DNA from: Candidatus Aminicenantota bacterium
Lineage (GTDB): Bacteria > Acidobacteriota > Aminicenantia > Aminicenantales > Aminicenantaceae
DNA: 5,441 nucleotides
NCBI GenBank assembly: GCA_016926925.1
Contig: JAFGNQ010000393.1
Span: 1 to 5,441, forward strand
Reading direction: 5' to 3'
The position numbers were made by a program, and so were the translations under genes. Below, in pieces: positions 1 to 5,402 of this stretch. Every line of letters begins with the position of its first letter. Within the stretch, counting starts at the first letter, position 1. Below the pieces are notes generated by a model. The model was not told the DNA's origin, searched no databases, and saw only the letters and a list, made by a program, of their open reading frames with translations.

Positions 1-360
1 GTCCTCTGGAGCGATCTCCTTGAGATGCGCCACGAGCCTGTCCAGCCGGTTGTGCCATTCGAGACTCTCGCCCCCAGGTCCTTCGATCCGAACGAAGCTC
101 GGGTGATCGATGATTTCGGTGTCGTTCAGAGCACCGAGCTCATCCCAGACCTTGCGCAGGTCGCTGCCGGGAGCCGTTCCAGCCAGGTTGTGGAGGCAGT
201 AGTCGAAAACGAAGTCCTTCCTTGTCCAGGAAGTGCACACTCCTCCGGGCTGGTGGTGCATCTCGAAGATCTCGGTGTCGTAACCGTTCAGCCTGGCGTA
301 ACAGCCTGTAGCCAGGCCTGCGATACCGGCACCGACGATGATCAATTCCTTTTTTGCCAT
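1..360 (-). CDS. NAD(P)/FAD-dependent oxidoreductase, CrtI/phytoene-desaturase-like (N-terminal part, runs off window)
   Basis: Translating the minus strand from the ATG at 360 gives 120 uninterrupted residues that continue past base 1, so only the N-terminus is present. It begins MAKKELIIVGAGIAGLATG: a beta strand followed by the dinucleotide-binding GxGxxG motif (G10-A-G-I-A-G15). An acidic residue, E33, sits at the end of the second strand, where it would bind the FAD ribose. P38-G-G40 and the FDYCLHNLAG stretch (residues 52-61) follow. This is the Rossmann FAD-binding front of the amine-oxidase/phytoene-desaturase-like flavoproteins, which usually run to about 450-550 residues. The start is supported by GAGGGA about 9 bases upstream. 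The substrate cannot be told from this part; carotenoid desaturation or isomerisation is only one possibility. No signal peptide is seen, so it is probably cytoplasmic or membrane-associated. It is transcribed away from the GNAT gene. Confidence 0.9.
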   Translation of the reverse strand, partial: MAKKELIIVGAGIAGLATGCYARLNGYDTEIFEMHHQPGGVCTSWTRKDFVFDYCLHNLAGTAPGSDLRKVWDELGALNDTEIIDHPSFVRIEGPGGESLEWHNRLDRLVAHLKEIAPED

Positions 361-401
361 GGCTATACTTTCCCTCGAAATTGAAATTCAAAAGCTCTGA
401 T

Positions 402-431
402 TACATATCATATTGGAAACGATGCGGTCAA
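402..431 (-). promoter_or_regulatory. Candidate sigma70-type promoter for the FAD oxidoreductase gene
   Basis: On the minus strand TTGACC (426-431) matches five of six bases of the -35 consensus. It is followed after 18 bases by TATGTA (402-407) as a possible -10. The predicted start lies about 35 bases upstream of the ATG at 360, leaving a short leader that contains the GAGGGA ribosome site. The -10 is imperfect, so this is a prediction from pattern only. Confidence 0.4.
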
Positions 432-437
432 TCGAAG

Positions 438-449
438 GAAGATATCTTC
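438..449. promoter_or_regulatory. 12-bp perfect palindrome, possible operator
   Basis: GAAGATATCTTC is its own reverse complement. It lies just upstream of the candidate -35 of the leftward promoter and about 35 bases before the -35 of the rightward promoter, a place where a dimeric regulator could act on either gene. No matching regulator gene is in the window, and a 12-bp palindrome can arise by chance. Confidence 0.25.
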
Positions 450-483
450 GCGTTCTTTACCGTTCCGTCTCTATGTCTCCCGA

Positions 484-513
484 TTGACGGCGTCTTGTTC
501 ATCGTGCTATGGT
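484..513 (+). promoter_or_regulatory. Candidate extended -10 promoter for the GNAT/ATP-grasp operon
   Basis: TTGACG (484-489) is a good -35. It is followed after 18 bases by TATGGT (508-513), which matches the -10 consensus at four of six positions. TG at 505-506 with one base before the hexamer forms an extended -10, which often offsets a weak -10. Transcription would begin near 520, about 70 bases ahead of ATG 590. The leader from 514 to 575 is A-rich. Confidence 0.5.
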
Positions 514-589
514 AATTAAAAAATTGTCCGCGGGCATGATTAAACAAAAAAAGAAATACTGTTCACGAGCCGGTATTAGGATGGTGTAG

Positions 590-661
590 ATGAGGAGCCT
601 CTATCGGCTGAGCGAATTGATCGGGGATTGGGCTTATTTGATCCATCAGCATGGTTTTTTT
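590..661 (+). other. Probable displaced N-terminal segment of the GNAT protein (frame switch at T7 run)
   Basis: ATG 590 has AGGA (578-581) 8 bases upstream, the best start signal for the acetyltransferase, but it is in a different frame from the GNAT body. This frame gives 24 residues, MRSLYRLSELIG onward to HQHGFF, and alone would stop at 787. The seven T bases at 655-661 fall in this frame as T-TTT-TTT. A one-base backward slip there, or one extra T in the DNA, leads directly into the acetyltransferase frame and yields HGFF-SALPKVRQELL. That gives a plausible helical N-terminus and a 210-residue product. Without the switch the GNAT frame has no well-placed ATG. The cause (mutation, base-call error in the homopolymer, or real slippage) cannot be decided here. 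Confidence 0.5.
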
Positions 662-1221
662 CTGCTTTGCCCAAGGTACGGCAGGAATTATTGCAGCTTC
701 CCTATCGTCACATCGAATTCCTTGTTTTCGCAAGGGTTCTCGATGATTCCATCCCCGATATCCGGTCCAAGATTTCTCTGGAAATAAAGCAATTCGGGTT
801 TTCGGATCTGGAGTCGGTCCGAAGAGTCAATCGACCGTCAGAAGCGAACTTATGTGCCCGGCGCTTGGCGGCAGGGCATATGGGATTGATTGCCTTCCAC
901 AACAGCCGCTTGGCTGGCTACGCCTGGGGTTGCGGGGAAATCGATCCGAAGATAGAGAGCGTACGTCCAAATCTCGATCCGGGAGATGTGCTTTGTGTGG
1001 ATGCCTTTACGCCTCAGGCGTTTCGCAACCAAGGAGTCCAGACCGCACTGACGCTTGCCCGTTTCCGTATGTTCCGAGAGCAGGGATTTCTGAGAGCCGT
1101 CTCCTTTATCGATACAAGCAACCATCCTTCACTAGCGGTCTGGAAAAAGCTGGAAGCCCGGATTGTAAGCAACCTGGATTTCAAACGGATTGGAATATGG
1201 TGCAAGGCACGGCATTTGTGA
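628..1221 (+). CDS. GNAT-family N-acetyltransferase (start uncertain, N-terminus probably frameshifted)
   Basis: The GNAT frame runs open to the TGA at 1219-1221. Counted from TTG 628 it has 197 residues. Residues 29-100 form the first strands (HIEFLVFARVL; GLIAFHNSRLAGYAWG). VDAFTPQAFRNQGVQTAL (124-141) is motif A, with R133-N-Q-G-V137 as the acetyl-CoA pyrophosphate loop. IDTSNHPSLAVWKKLEARIV (161-180) is motif B, with the usual Asn and the helix before the last strands. The family transfers an acyl group from acyl-CoA to an amine; the acceptor here is unknown. TTG 628 has no properly spaced SD. TTG 691 has only a tight AGGA (683-686). The best start is ATG 590 in another frame, reached across the T7 run at 655-661. 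The TGA overlaps the region where the ATP-grasp ORF begins, so the two genes are probably an operon. No signal peptide; cytoplasmic. Confidence 0.75.
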   Translation: MGLFDPSAWFFSALPKVRQELLQLPYRHIEFLVFARVLDDSIPDIRSKISLEIKQFGFSDLESVRRVNRPSEANLCARRLAAGHMGLIAFHNSRLAGYAWGCGEIDPKIESVRPNLDPGDVLCVDAFTPQAFRNQGVQTALTLARFRMFREQGFLRAVSFIDTSNHPSLAVWKKLEARIVSNLDFKRIGIWCKARHL

Positions 1222-1228
1222 TGCCCTT

Positions 1229-1624
1229 ATGTCGATGAGACGAATTGGCTTTAGGCTGCGGGATGAGATACTGGAGGATAAGAGTATTTTTTATCTGTAT
1301 TGTACGGCTTCGGAGATTCCGGTTCCAAAACTGTATGCCCTGTATTTTAAACGGAGTCCCGGTTGGTCGTACAATGGGGTGTTTTTGAGAAGTGAAGAGG
1401 AATGGCAAGGATTTTTGAGGAACGATCTTCCTCAGGAATTCGTGATAAAGCCGGCCCGCGGCGTCTATGGCGATCAGGTGCTTCCGTTGTCACGAAACCA
1501 AGACACGTTTTTGGATCCGCATGGGAAATCATTCACGTCGGATCAGATATACCGGATTTTTGCGACCAACCGCACTTACGACAGCTTCATCATCCAGGAA
1601 CGATTAAAAAACCAGATCATTTAG
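1229..1624 (+). pseudogene. Truncated sugar-transfer-associated ATP-grasp protein (N-terminal part only)
   Basis: ATG 1229 lies 7 bases after the GNAT stop and gives 131 residues; the frame is open back to TTG 1190, inside the GNAT gene. D17-K18 followed by ASEIPVPKLYAL (27-38) and QEFVIKPARGVYGDQVL (69-85) match the front of ATP-grasp proteins of the sugar-transfer type. K74 would be the ATP-binding lysine, and the glycine-rich loop follows it. DSFIIQERLKN (118-128) is the strand that normally leads on into the second half of the fold. The frame instead ends with QII and TAG at 1622-1624. These proteins are usually about 300-350 residues, so the catalytic, metal-binding half is missing and the fragment should be inactive. 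The end lies inside the last codons of the convergent amidohydrolase gene, which points to a deletion or rearrangement. No clear SD; translational coupling to the GNAT gene is likely. Confidence 0.65.
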
Positions 1625-3032
1625 GGGGTGTTACTTTCCCGCGTTTGAAGCCGGCGGCTTCCTCGGCCTCGGCCAAATAGCCTTTTATGTACTCTTTGGT
1701 GCTGAAATAATCCCAATAGCTGGCTGTGCCCTGCGGTTGGTTGAGGTCCACGGAAACTCCGCCTTTGAAGACCATCTTGACCCTTCTGATGTTGGAGATG
1801 TTTTCAAGGGGATTGGCTGCGAGGACCACCAGGTCGGCCAGTTTCCCTGCCTCGACGGTTCCCAGCCTGTCCAGCACACCGCACAGCTCCGCACAGTTGC
1901 GCGTGGCTGCCATGAGCGTATCCATTTCGTCGATCCCGGAGAGCACGAACTGTTCGATCTCCAGAATTCCGATTTCGCCGACAGGAGTGGAATCGGAACC
2001 CGTGCAGACCTTTACGCCTGCTTTGAAGGCTTTTTGCAGTGCCTGGCGCTGGTGTTCGGCATGTTCCTGAGATCTTTCGTCCGCATGGGCGATGAGCGTG
2101 CGTCCGTATGCGACTTTGTTGTCTTGAGAGTAACCCAATTCAGCCAGACGGCGATCGCGTTCCTTGATGTATCGGTCACTCAGATTGCAGATGATGGTCG
2201 GAACATAGAATGTTCCCTTCTCTGCCATAAGCCGTATAGTTGCGTCCTTCAGCCCATAGCCGTGTTCGATACAATCCACTCCGGCCATGACCGACCGGTA
2301 GGTTGCAGGTTCCTTGGAGTGGGAAGCAACGCGCAGCCCCAGGTGATGGGCGGTTTCCACTGCGGCTTCGAGTTCGTCCTGAAGCATTTCCACGCCCATA
2401 ATCTTGATCCAATCGACGCCGTGGACAACCCTTGTGCGCACGGCTTTTCTGATTTCCGCCACTCCGTCGGCTCCGTCCTTAACGTCGCCGCGATGTCCTC
2501 CGGTAATGGATATCGCTTCCCCGCACGCAAAGATTCGGGGCCCCATGAAAAACCCGTGGTCGAAAGAGTCTCTCCAGGCTACATCCAGATATTCCCGCTC
2601 CCCGACTGTGCGGATTCCCGTGAATCCATAACGAAGACCGTCCATGGCATTCAAGCCGGCCCGGATGACTGCCGAGGAGAGGGATTCGTTTTCCACAATA
2701 CGATTGGGGTCGGGCAAGAGCGCGGCCAAATGCAGATGAACGTTCCAAAAGCCGGGAAGGACATATCCCTTCTCGAGTTTGAAAACAACGACGTCTTTTT
2801 CATCGGCCGGCTTCGTGTAGATTCCTTTTTTAATTTCAGTGATTCTGTTCCCGACGAGGACCACGGTCATGTCGTTCATGGGCTCTTTTCCGGTGCAGTC
2901 GATCACAGTGCAATTGGTGAGAACCGTCTTAGGCGGGGCGCTCGACTCCTTCGCTGCAGCATGAAGCAATAGCCAAAAACCCAAAAATGATGTGAAGATT
3001 GCAAAAAATAGTATTTTTTTTAGTGACTTCAT
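1617..3032 (-). CDS. Exported metal-dependent amidohydrolase (imidazolonepropionase/prolidase-like)
   Basis: The ATG at 3032 is preceded by AGGAGG with 5-base spacing, so I prefer it to an in-frame ATG 27 codons upstream; it gives 471 residues. Residues 1-27 are a Sec signal peptide (K2-K6 basic, hydrophobic core, AAA before KES). The mature enzyme has the N-terminal beta-sandwich strand (VLTNCTVIDCTGKE, 37-50) and PGFWNVHLHLA with metal ligands H99 and H101. TGGH (177-180), the presumed carboxylated lysine K210 in DWIKIM, H238 (ASHS), H257 (IEHG) and D347 (TGSDS) follow. All amidohydrolase metal-site residues are present, so it should be active. AGKLADLVVLAANPLENI (395-412) is the typical C-terminal return to the sandwich. 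Relatives cleave Xaa-Pro or other dipeptides, or cyclic amides; the substrate cannot be read from the sequence. One oddity is N97 where relatives usually have Asp before HxH. The 3' end overlaps the truncated ATP-grasp ORF by 8 bases. Confidence 0.92.
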   Translation of the reverse strand: MKSLKKILFFAIFTSFLGFWLLLHAAAKESSAPPKTVLTNCTVIDCTGKEPMNDMTVVLVGNRITEIKKGIYTKPADEKDVVVFKLEKGYVLPGFWNVHLHLAALLPDPNRIVENESLSSAVIRAGLNAMDGLRYGFTGIRTVGEREYLDVAWRDSFDHGFFMGPRIFACGEAISITGGHRGDVKDGADGVAEIRKAVRTRVVHGVDWIKIMGVEMLQDELEAAVETAHHLGLRVASHSKEPATYRSVMAGVDCIEHGYGLKDATIRLMAEKGTFYVPTIICNLSDRYIKERDRRLAELGYSQDNKVAYGRTLIAHADERSQEHAEHQRQALQKAFKAGVKVCTGSDSTPVGEIGILEIEQFVLSGIDEMDTLMAATRNCAELCGVLDRLGTVEAGKLADLVVLAANPLENISNIRRVKMVFKGGVSVDLNQPQGTASYWDYFSTKEYIKGYLAEAEEAAGFKRGKVTPPK

Positions 3033-3081
3033 TTTTACCTCCTCTATCGGAATTTTTTGAGAGCCGGACAGCATTAGGGTT

Positions 3082-3104
3082 TTTCCCGACTGTTCATCGG
3101 GAAA
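3082..3104. other. 8-bp hairpin in the amidohydrolase leader
   Basis: TTTCCCGA (3082-3089) and TCGGGAAA (3097-3104) pair perfectly around a 7-base loop. The hairpin lies about 50 bases upstream of the amidohydrolase ATG and downstream of its predicted promoter, so it would be in the 5' leader. Neither strand shows the T-run expected of a Rho-independent terminator. It may stabilise or attenuate the transcript, or serve as a protein site. Confidence 0.4.
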
Positions 3105-3118
3105 CCGGGGCAATCCGT

Positions 3119-3134
3119 GAAATTCATGAATTTC
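3119..3134. promoter_or_regulatory. 16-bp perfect palindrome, candidate operator
   Basis: GAAATTCATGAATTTC is identical to its reverse complement. It begins 4 bases downstream of the TATAAA -10 candidate of the leftward amidohydrolase gene, so it would cover the transcription start. That is the usual place for a repressor site. The length and perfection make it stronger than the other palindromes here, though it is AT-rich and no regulator gene is adjacent. Confidence 0.45.
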
Positions 3135-3137
3135 TAG

Positions 3138-3143
3138 TTTATA
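3138..3143 (-). promoter_or_regulatory. Candidate -10 element (TATAAA) for the amidohydrolase gene
   Basis: On the minus strand TATAAA (3138-3143) matches five of six bases of the -10 consensus. The region 15-18 bases upstream offers only a weak -35 (TTTCCT or nearby). Transcription would start near 3131, leaving a leader of roughly 100 bases that contains the palindrome at 3119-3134 and the hairpin at 3082-3104. Confidence 0.35.
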
Positions 3144-3188
3144 AGAATTCTCATTTTAAGGAAAGCGTAGGACCAAAAGTCTCTGGGT

Positions 3189-3203
3189 ATTGCCGCCGGC
3201 AAT
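3189..3203. repeat. 15-bp inverted repeat in the divergent intergenic region
   Basis: ATTGCCG and CGGCAAT flank a single C. The site lies between the divergent amidohydrolase and C45-like genes, about 150 bases ahead of the rightward ATG. The remaining part of this 319-base gap, up to the SD at 3339, shows no convincing promoter and no small gene with a start signal. The one-base centre makes a protein site more likely than an RNA hairpin, but chance is also possible. Confidence 0.25.
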
Positions 3204-3351
3204 TTCGAACATCCATGAAGCCTTGGTGCATCTGAGAAAAATCGCCGCGTCCAACGCAGAGAGTAGAGATGAAGCCTGGTCGAGCCAACGGTGGAAAAAA
3301 CCCTGAAAGGATGATAGGCTTAACTTTGCCTGTACCAAGGGGAGGCATGAA

Positions 3352-4596
3352 ATGAAGAGAAGAGTTTTTTTCAAAAAGAGCGCAAAAACCCTGGCTGGAA
3401 TTTCTGCGGGTTGTCTGGTTCCCTCGGGATGGATGGATTTGTCTCCGGTCAAAAGGGACACGGCCTTTTTTCCGAGAAAAAACGAAGATATCGAAGTCGT
3501 TGAGCTCAAGGGAACGCCGCGGCAGCGAGGGCAAACGCACGGTGAGGCTTTGAGGTCGAAGATAACCGAGTTGATCGAAATTTGGCGCGATGATCTTCGT
3601 CGGAATCGCACAACGGATCCCGATGCCAGCATCAACGATTTCCTCGAAAACACCCAATTTACGAAGGCAATAAAGACGTGGACCCCCGATCTTTTAGAAG
3701 AGGTGAGAGGCATTGCGGAAGGAACGGGTATCGATTTTAAAACCATATTTGCCTATCAGACTGCTGAAGAAGAAGGTTGGTATGCCCGCAGGAAAAAGTC
3801 GGGAGTGTCCGGCCATTCGGCTCGGAAATGCAGCAGCCTGGCTGTTTATGCTCAGGAAGGATTGCCCGCGCTCACAGGGCAGAATCAGGATTTCACTCTG
3901 AAAGACGGCAGCGAAGCCCTCCTGCACATCAAACACAAGGATTCATCTCTGGAGTCCTATGTCTTCACTCTGGCCGGGCTCATCGCCATACTGCCGGGGA
4001 TGAACAACAGTCCTCTTGCGGTCTGCGCCAATGCTCTGCCTCAACTTGCACCCCGGCTTGACGGTTTGCCGGTAGCCTTTATCGCTCGAGGCGTTCTGGA
4101 GAGGAGGAGCTTCGAAGATGCCCTAAAATTCATTCAAGACATAAAGCATGCCACCGGGCAAAATTATGTCATCGGCGGCCCTGACGAGGCGGGCTCGTTC
4201 GAGTGCTCCGCGAATAAGGTCAGCCGGTTTGTCCCTTACCCGGGAGCCACACGGGTCTACCACACCAACCACGTCCTGGTAAATGATGATTGGGACGGAG
4301 CTTTCGAAGGGAATCGAGTGTACAATGGCTTCCAGAATAACTCCGGGGCGAGATTTCAGGCTCTGGAGAATCGGTTGAAAGATCCGTCAAAAAAAATTAC
4401 GGTCGAAACGGCAAAAGCCGCTCTCAGCTCTCATGACAACCCGCAATTTCCGGTCTGCCGTCATGATCCGAAGCCGGGAGGAACCGGCTTTACGGCCGGG
4501 TGCGGGATTGCGGAGTTTTCGGACCCGCCGGTATTTCACTTTGCCCCGGGGCCTCCGTGCTCGACGAAATTCAAGAAATACACTTTCGGTTCCTGA
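3352..4596 (+). CDS. Tat-exported C45 family peptidase / acyl-CoA:6-APA acyltransferase-like Ntn hydrolase
   Basis: ATG 3352 follows GGGGAGG with 6-base spacing and gives 414 residues. The N-terminus MKRRVFFKKSAKTLAGISAG is a twin-arginine signal (R3-R4-V-F-F-K8, then a hydrophobic stretch), so export in folded form is expected. C21 after SAG is a poor lipobox. VELKGTPRQRGQTHGEAL (50-67) is the family entry motif. The helical propart follows (VRGIAEGTGIDFKTIFAYQT, 118-137). C160 in KCSSLAVY is the presumed nucleophile exposed by self-cleavage. GQNQDF (176-181) supplies the conserved Asn and Asp, and HTNH (304-307) and FHFAPGPPC (395-403) are late conserved blocks. The length and the intact C-terminus fit a complete enzyme. 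Relatives hydrolyse or transfer acyl groups at amide bonds (penicillin acyltransferase, N-acyl amino acid and peptide amidases); the substrate here is unknown. It is divergent from the amidohydrolase, which is also exported. Confidence 0.88.
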   Translation: MKRRVFFKKSAKTLAGISAGCLVPSGWMDLSPVKRDTAFFPRKNEDIEVVELKGTPRQRGQTHGEALRSKITELIEIWRDDLRRNRTTDPDASINDFLENTQFTKAIKTWTPDLLEEVRGIAEGTGIDFKTIFAYQTAEEEGWYARRKKSGVSGHSARKCSSLAVYAQEGLPALTGQNQDFTLKDGSEALLHIKHKDSSLESYVFTLAGLIAILPGMNNSPLAVCANALPQLAPRLDGLPVAFIARGVLERRSFEDALKFIQDIKHATGQNYVIGGPDEAGSFECSANKVSRFVPYPGATRVYHTNHVLVNDDWDGAFEGNRVYNGFQNNSGARFQALENRLKDPSKKITVETAKAALSSHDNPQFPVCRHDPKPGGTGFTAGCGIAEFSDPPVFHFAPGPPCSTKFKKYTFGS

Positions 4597-4618
4597 TCGA
4601 GCACGTCTCCTGCAGCTC

Positions 4619-4642
4619 CCTACTTGCTCTCTGGCGAGTAGG
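4619..4642. repeat. 9-bp inverted repeat over the 3' end of the 260-residue gene
   Basis: CCTACTTGC (4619-4627) pairs with GCGAGTAGG (4634-4642), with one G-T pair and a 6-base loop. It includes the stop codon of the leftward gene (4620-4622) and lies 23 bases after the stop of the C45-like gene. It could protect or help end both convergent transcripts. There is no T-run on either side, so it is not a standard Rho-independent terminator. Confidence 0.3.
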
Positions 4643-5402
4643 ACAGGTCGGGGCGGTAGCGTCCGGTCTTTGATTCCATTCTTCTGATCAAGGCCCGGGT
4701 CCTTTTCGACAGAGCGGCACCCTCCTCCCCCATCGCCTTCCAGAAATTCTCTTCGGCGGCGGAATAGTCGGCTGCACTCTTGCCGTATTCAAACCAGACA
4801 TAGACCGGCGATTTTGTCCCCAGGTCTCCCATGTAGGTTAGAAACGGATCCCGGGCTTTCTTGGCCGTGCTCAGGGCGATCCACTCCTTGTTGACGGCCT
4901 CGAATTCCGCCTCTTTCCCCGGGATGACCCAGACAAAATCCCATGTGTAATAGCCGATTTCTTCCGGTTTCAGCCTCTCTTTCTTGGGAAGAAATGAGAT
5001 GTCCGGACGGAGGCGCCAGAACGCATATCTGCGTTCGATCTCCGCGTCGACGATGCGGTCATGGATAGCCTGGAGGTTTTTAATGCCCATCTTTTGCGCC
5101 AGCTCGCCCCAGCCTTTGGACCAAAGGTCCGCGTCGTCATAGTTCTTCATGGGATAGATGGCGTAGTAATGGCCGTCATCCGTGGTGTAGACATAGACAC
5201 TGAAAGGGAAGCCGTGCTTTTCCAGGTCGGCCATGATTTCCTTGACGGCCGCCTCATATTCCGCGGCCCGGGATACATCGACCAGAAAATCTCCCATGAG
5301 GTAGAGTTGAGAGTCTGTCTCTTGGGAGAGAATTTGAGTGGGCCGGGTGCTGAGGAGCACAATAAATCCCAAGATCAGGATAATCCATCGGTCCCTATTC
5401 AT
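4620..5402 (-). CDS. Secreted protein of unknown function with duplicated alpha/beta-barrel-like domain
   Basis: The ATG at 5402 is preceded by AAGGAGG with 5-base spacing; 260 residues. Residues 1-26 form a Sec signal peptide (N-R-D-R, then IILILGFIVLLS), so the protein is exported. The rest is two copies of one unit. Copy 1 spans about 33-139: YLMGDFLVDVSRAAEYEAAV, then SVYVYTTDDGHYYAIYPMKN. Copy 2 spans about 151-257: YYTWDFVWVIPGKEAEFEAV, then PVYVWFEYGKS. Each copy ends with RPD-[IL]-S-[FY]-x-P (RPDISFLP at 132-139; RPDLSYSP at 250-257). The strand-helix-strand pattern resembles ferredoxin-like dimeric alpha/beta-barrel proteins (NIPSNAP or ABM-like), and two copies would form the barrel within one chain. 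I do not recognise a named family and see no catalytic residues. It is convergent with the C45-like gene, 23 bases apart. The last 39 bases of the window hold only its SD and leader. Confidence 0.85.
   Translation of the reverse strand: MNRDRWIILILGFIVLLSTRPTQILSQETDSQLYLMGDFLVDVSRAAEYEAAVKEIMADLEKHGFPFSVYVYTTDDGHYYAIYPMKNYDDADLWSKGWGELAQKMGIKNLQAIHDRIVDAEIERRYAFWRLRPDISFLPKKERLKPEEIGYYTWDFVWVIPGKEAEFEAVNKEWIALSTAKKARDPFLTYMGDLGTKSPVYVWFEYGKSAADYSAAEENFWKAMGEEGAALSKRTRALIRRMESKTGRYRPDLSYSPESK

Noticed and set aside
140..391. An 83-codon minus-strand frame starting at 391
   Set aside because: It is another frame over the same strand as the flavoprotein, whose GxGxxG motif and SD-supported ATG at 360 clearly mark the true frame. 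The Arg-rich translation is a shadow.
1647..1661. Inverted repeat GAAGCCG-G-CGGCTTC as a terminator between the convergent genes
   Set aside because: It lies inside the last codons of the amidohydrolase, its usable stem is only 6 bp with a 3-base loop, and no T-run follows on either strand.
1737..2972. A 411-codon plus-strand open frame opposite the amidohydrolase
   Set aside because: It is antisense to a gene with a signal peptide, an ideal SD and a complete metal site. Its translation shows no recognisable motif and looks like a codon-bias mirror.
3014..3020. T-run near the amidohydrolase start as part of a terminator
   Set aside because: No hairpin precedes it, and the bases encode the Lys-rich start of the signal peptide on the minus strand.
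3358..3414. Lipoprotein signal in the C45-like protein (Cys21)
   Set aside because: The residues before Cys21 are S-A-G with Ser at -3 in place of Leu, a poor lipobox. The RRVFFK motif makes an ordinary Tat signal the better reading.
3151..3746. Two minus-strand open frames (168 and 196 codons) opposite the start of the C45-like gene
   Set aside because: They lie mostly antisense to a well-supported gene, lack an SD, and give translations rich in Ser, Arg and Pro without a domain pattern.
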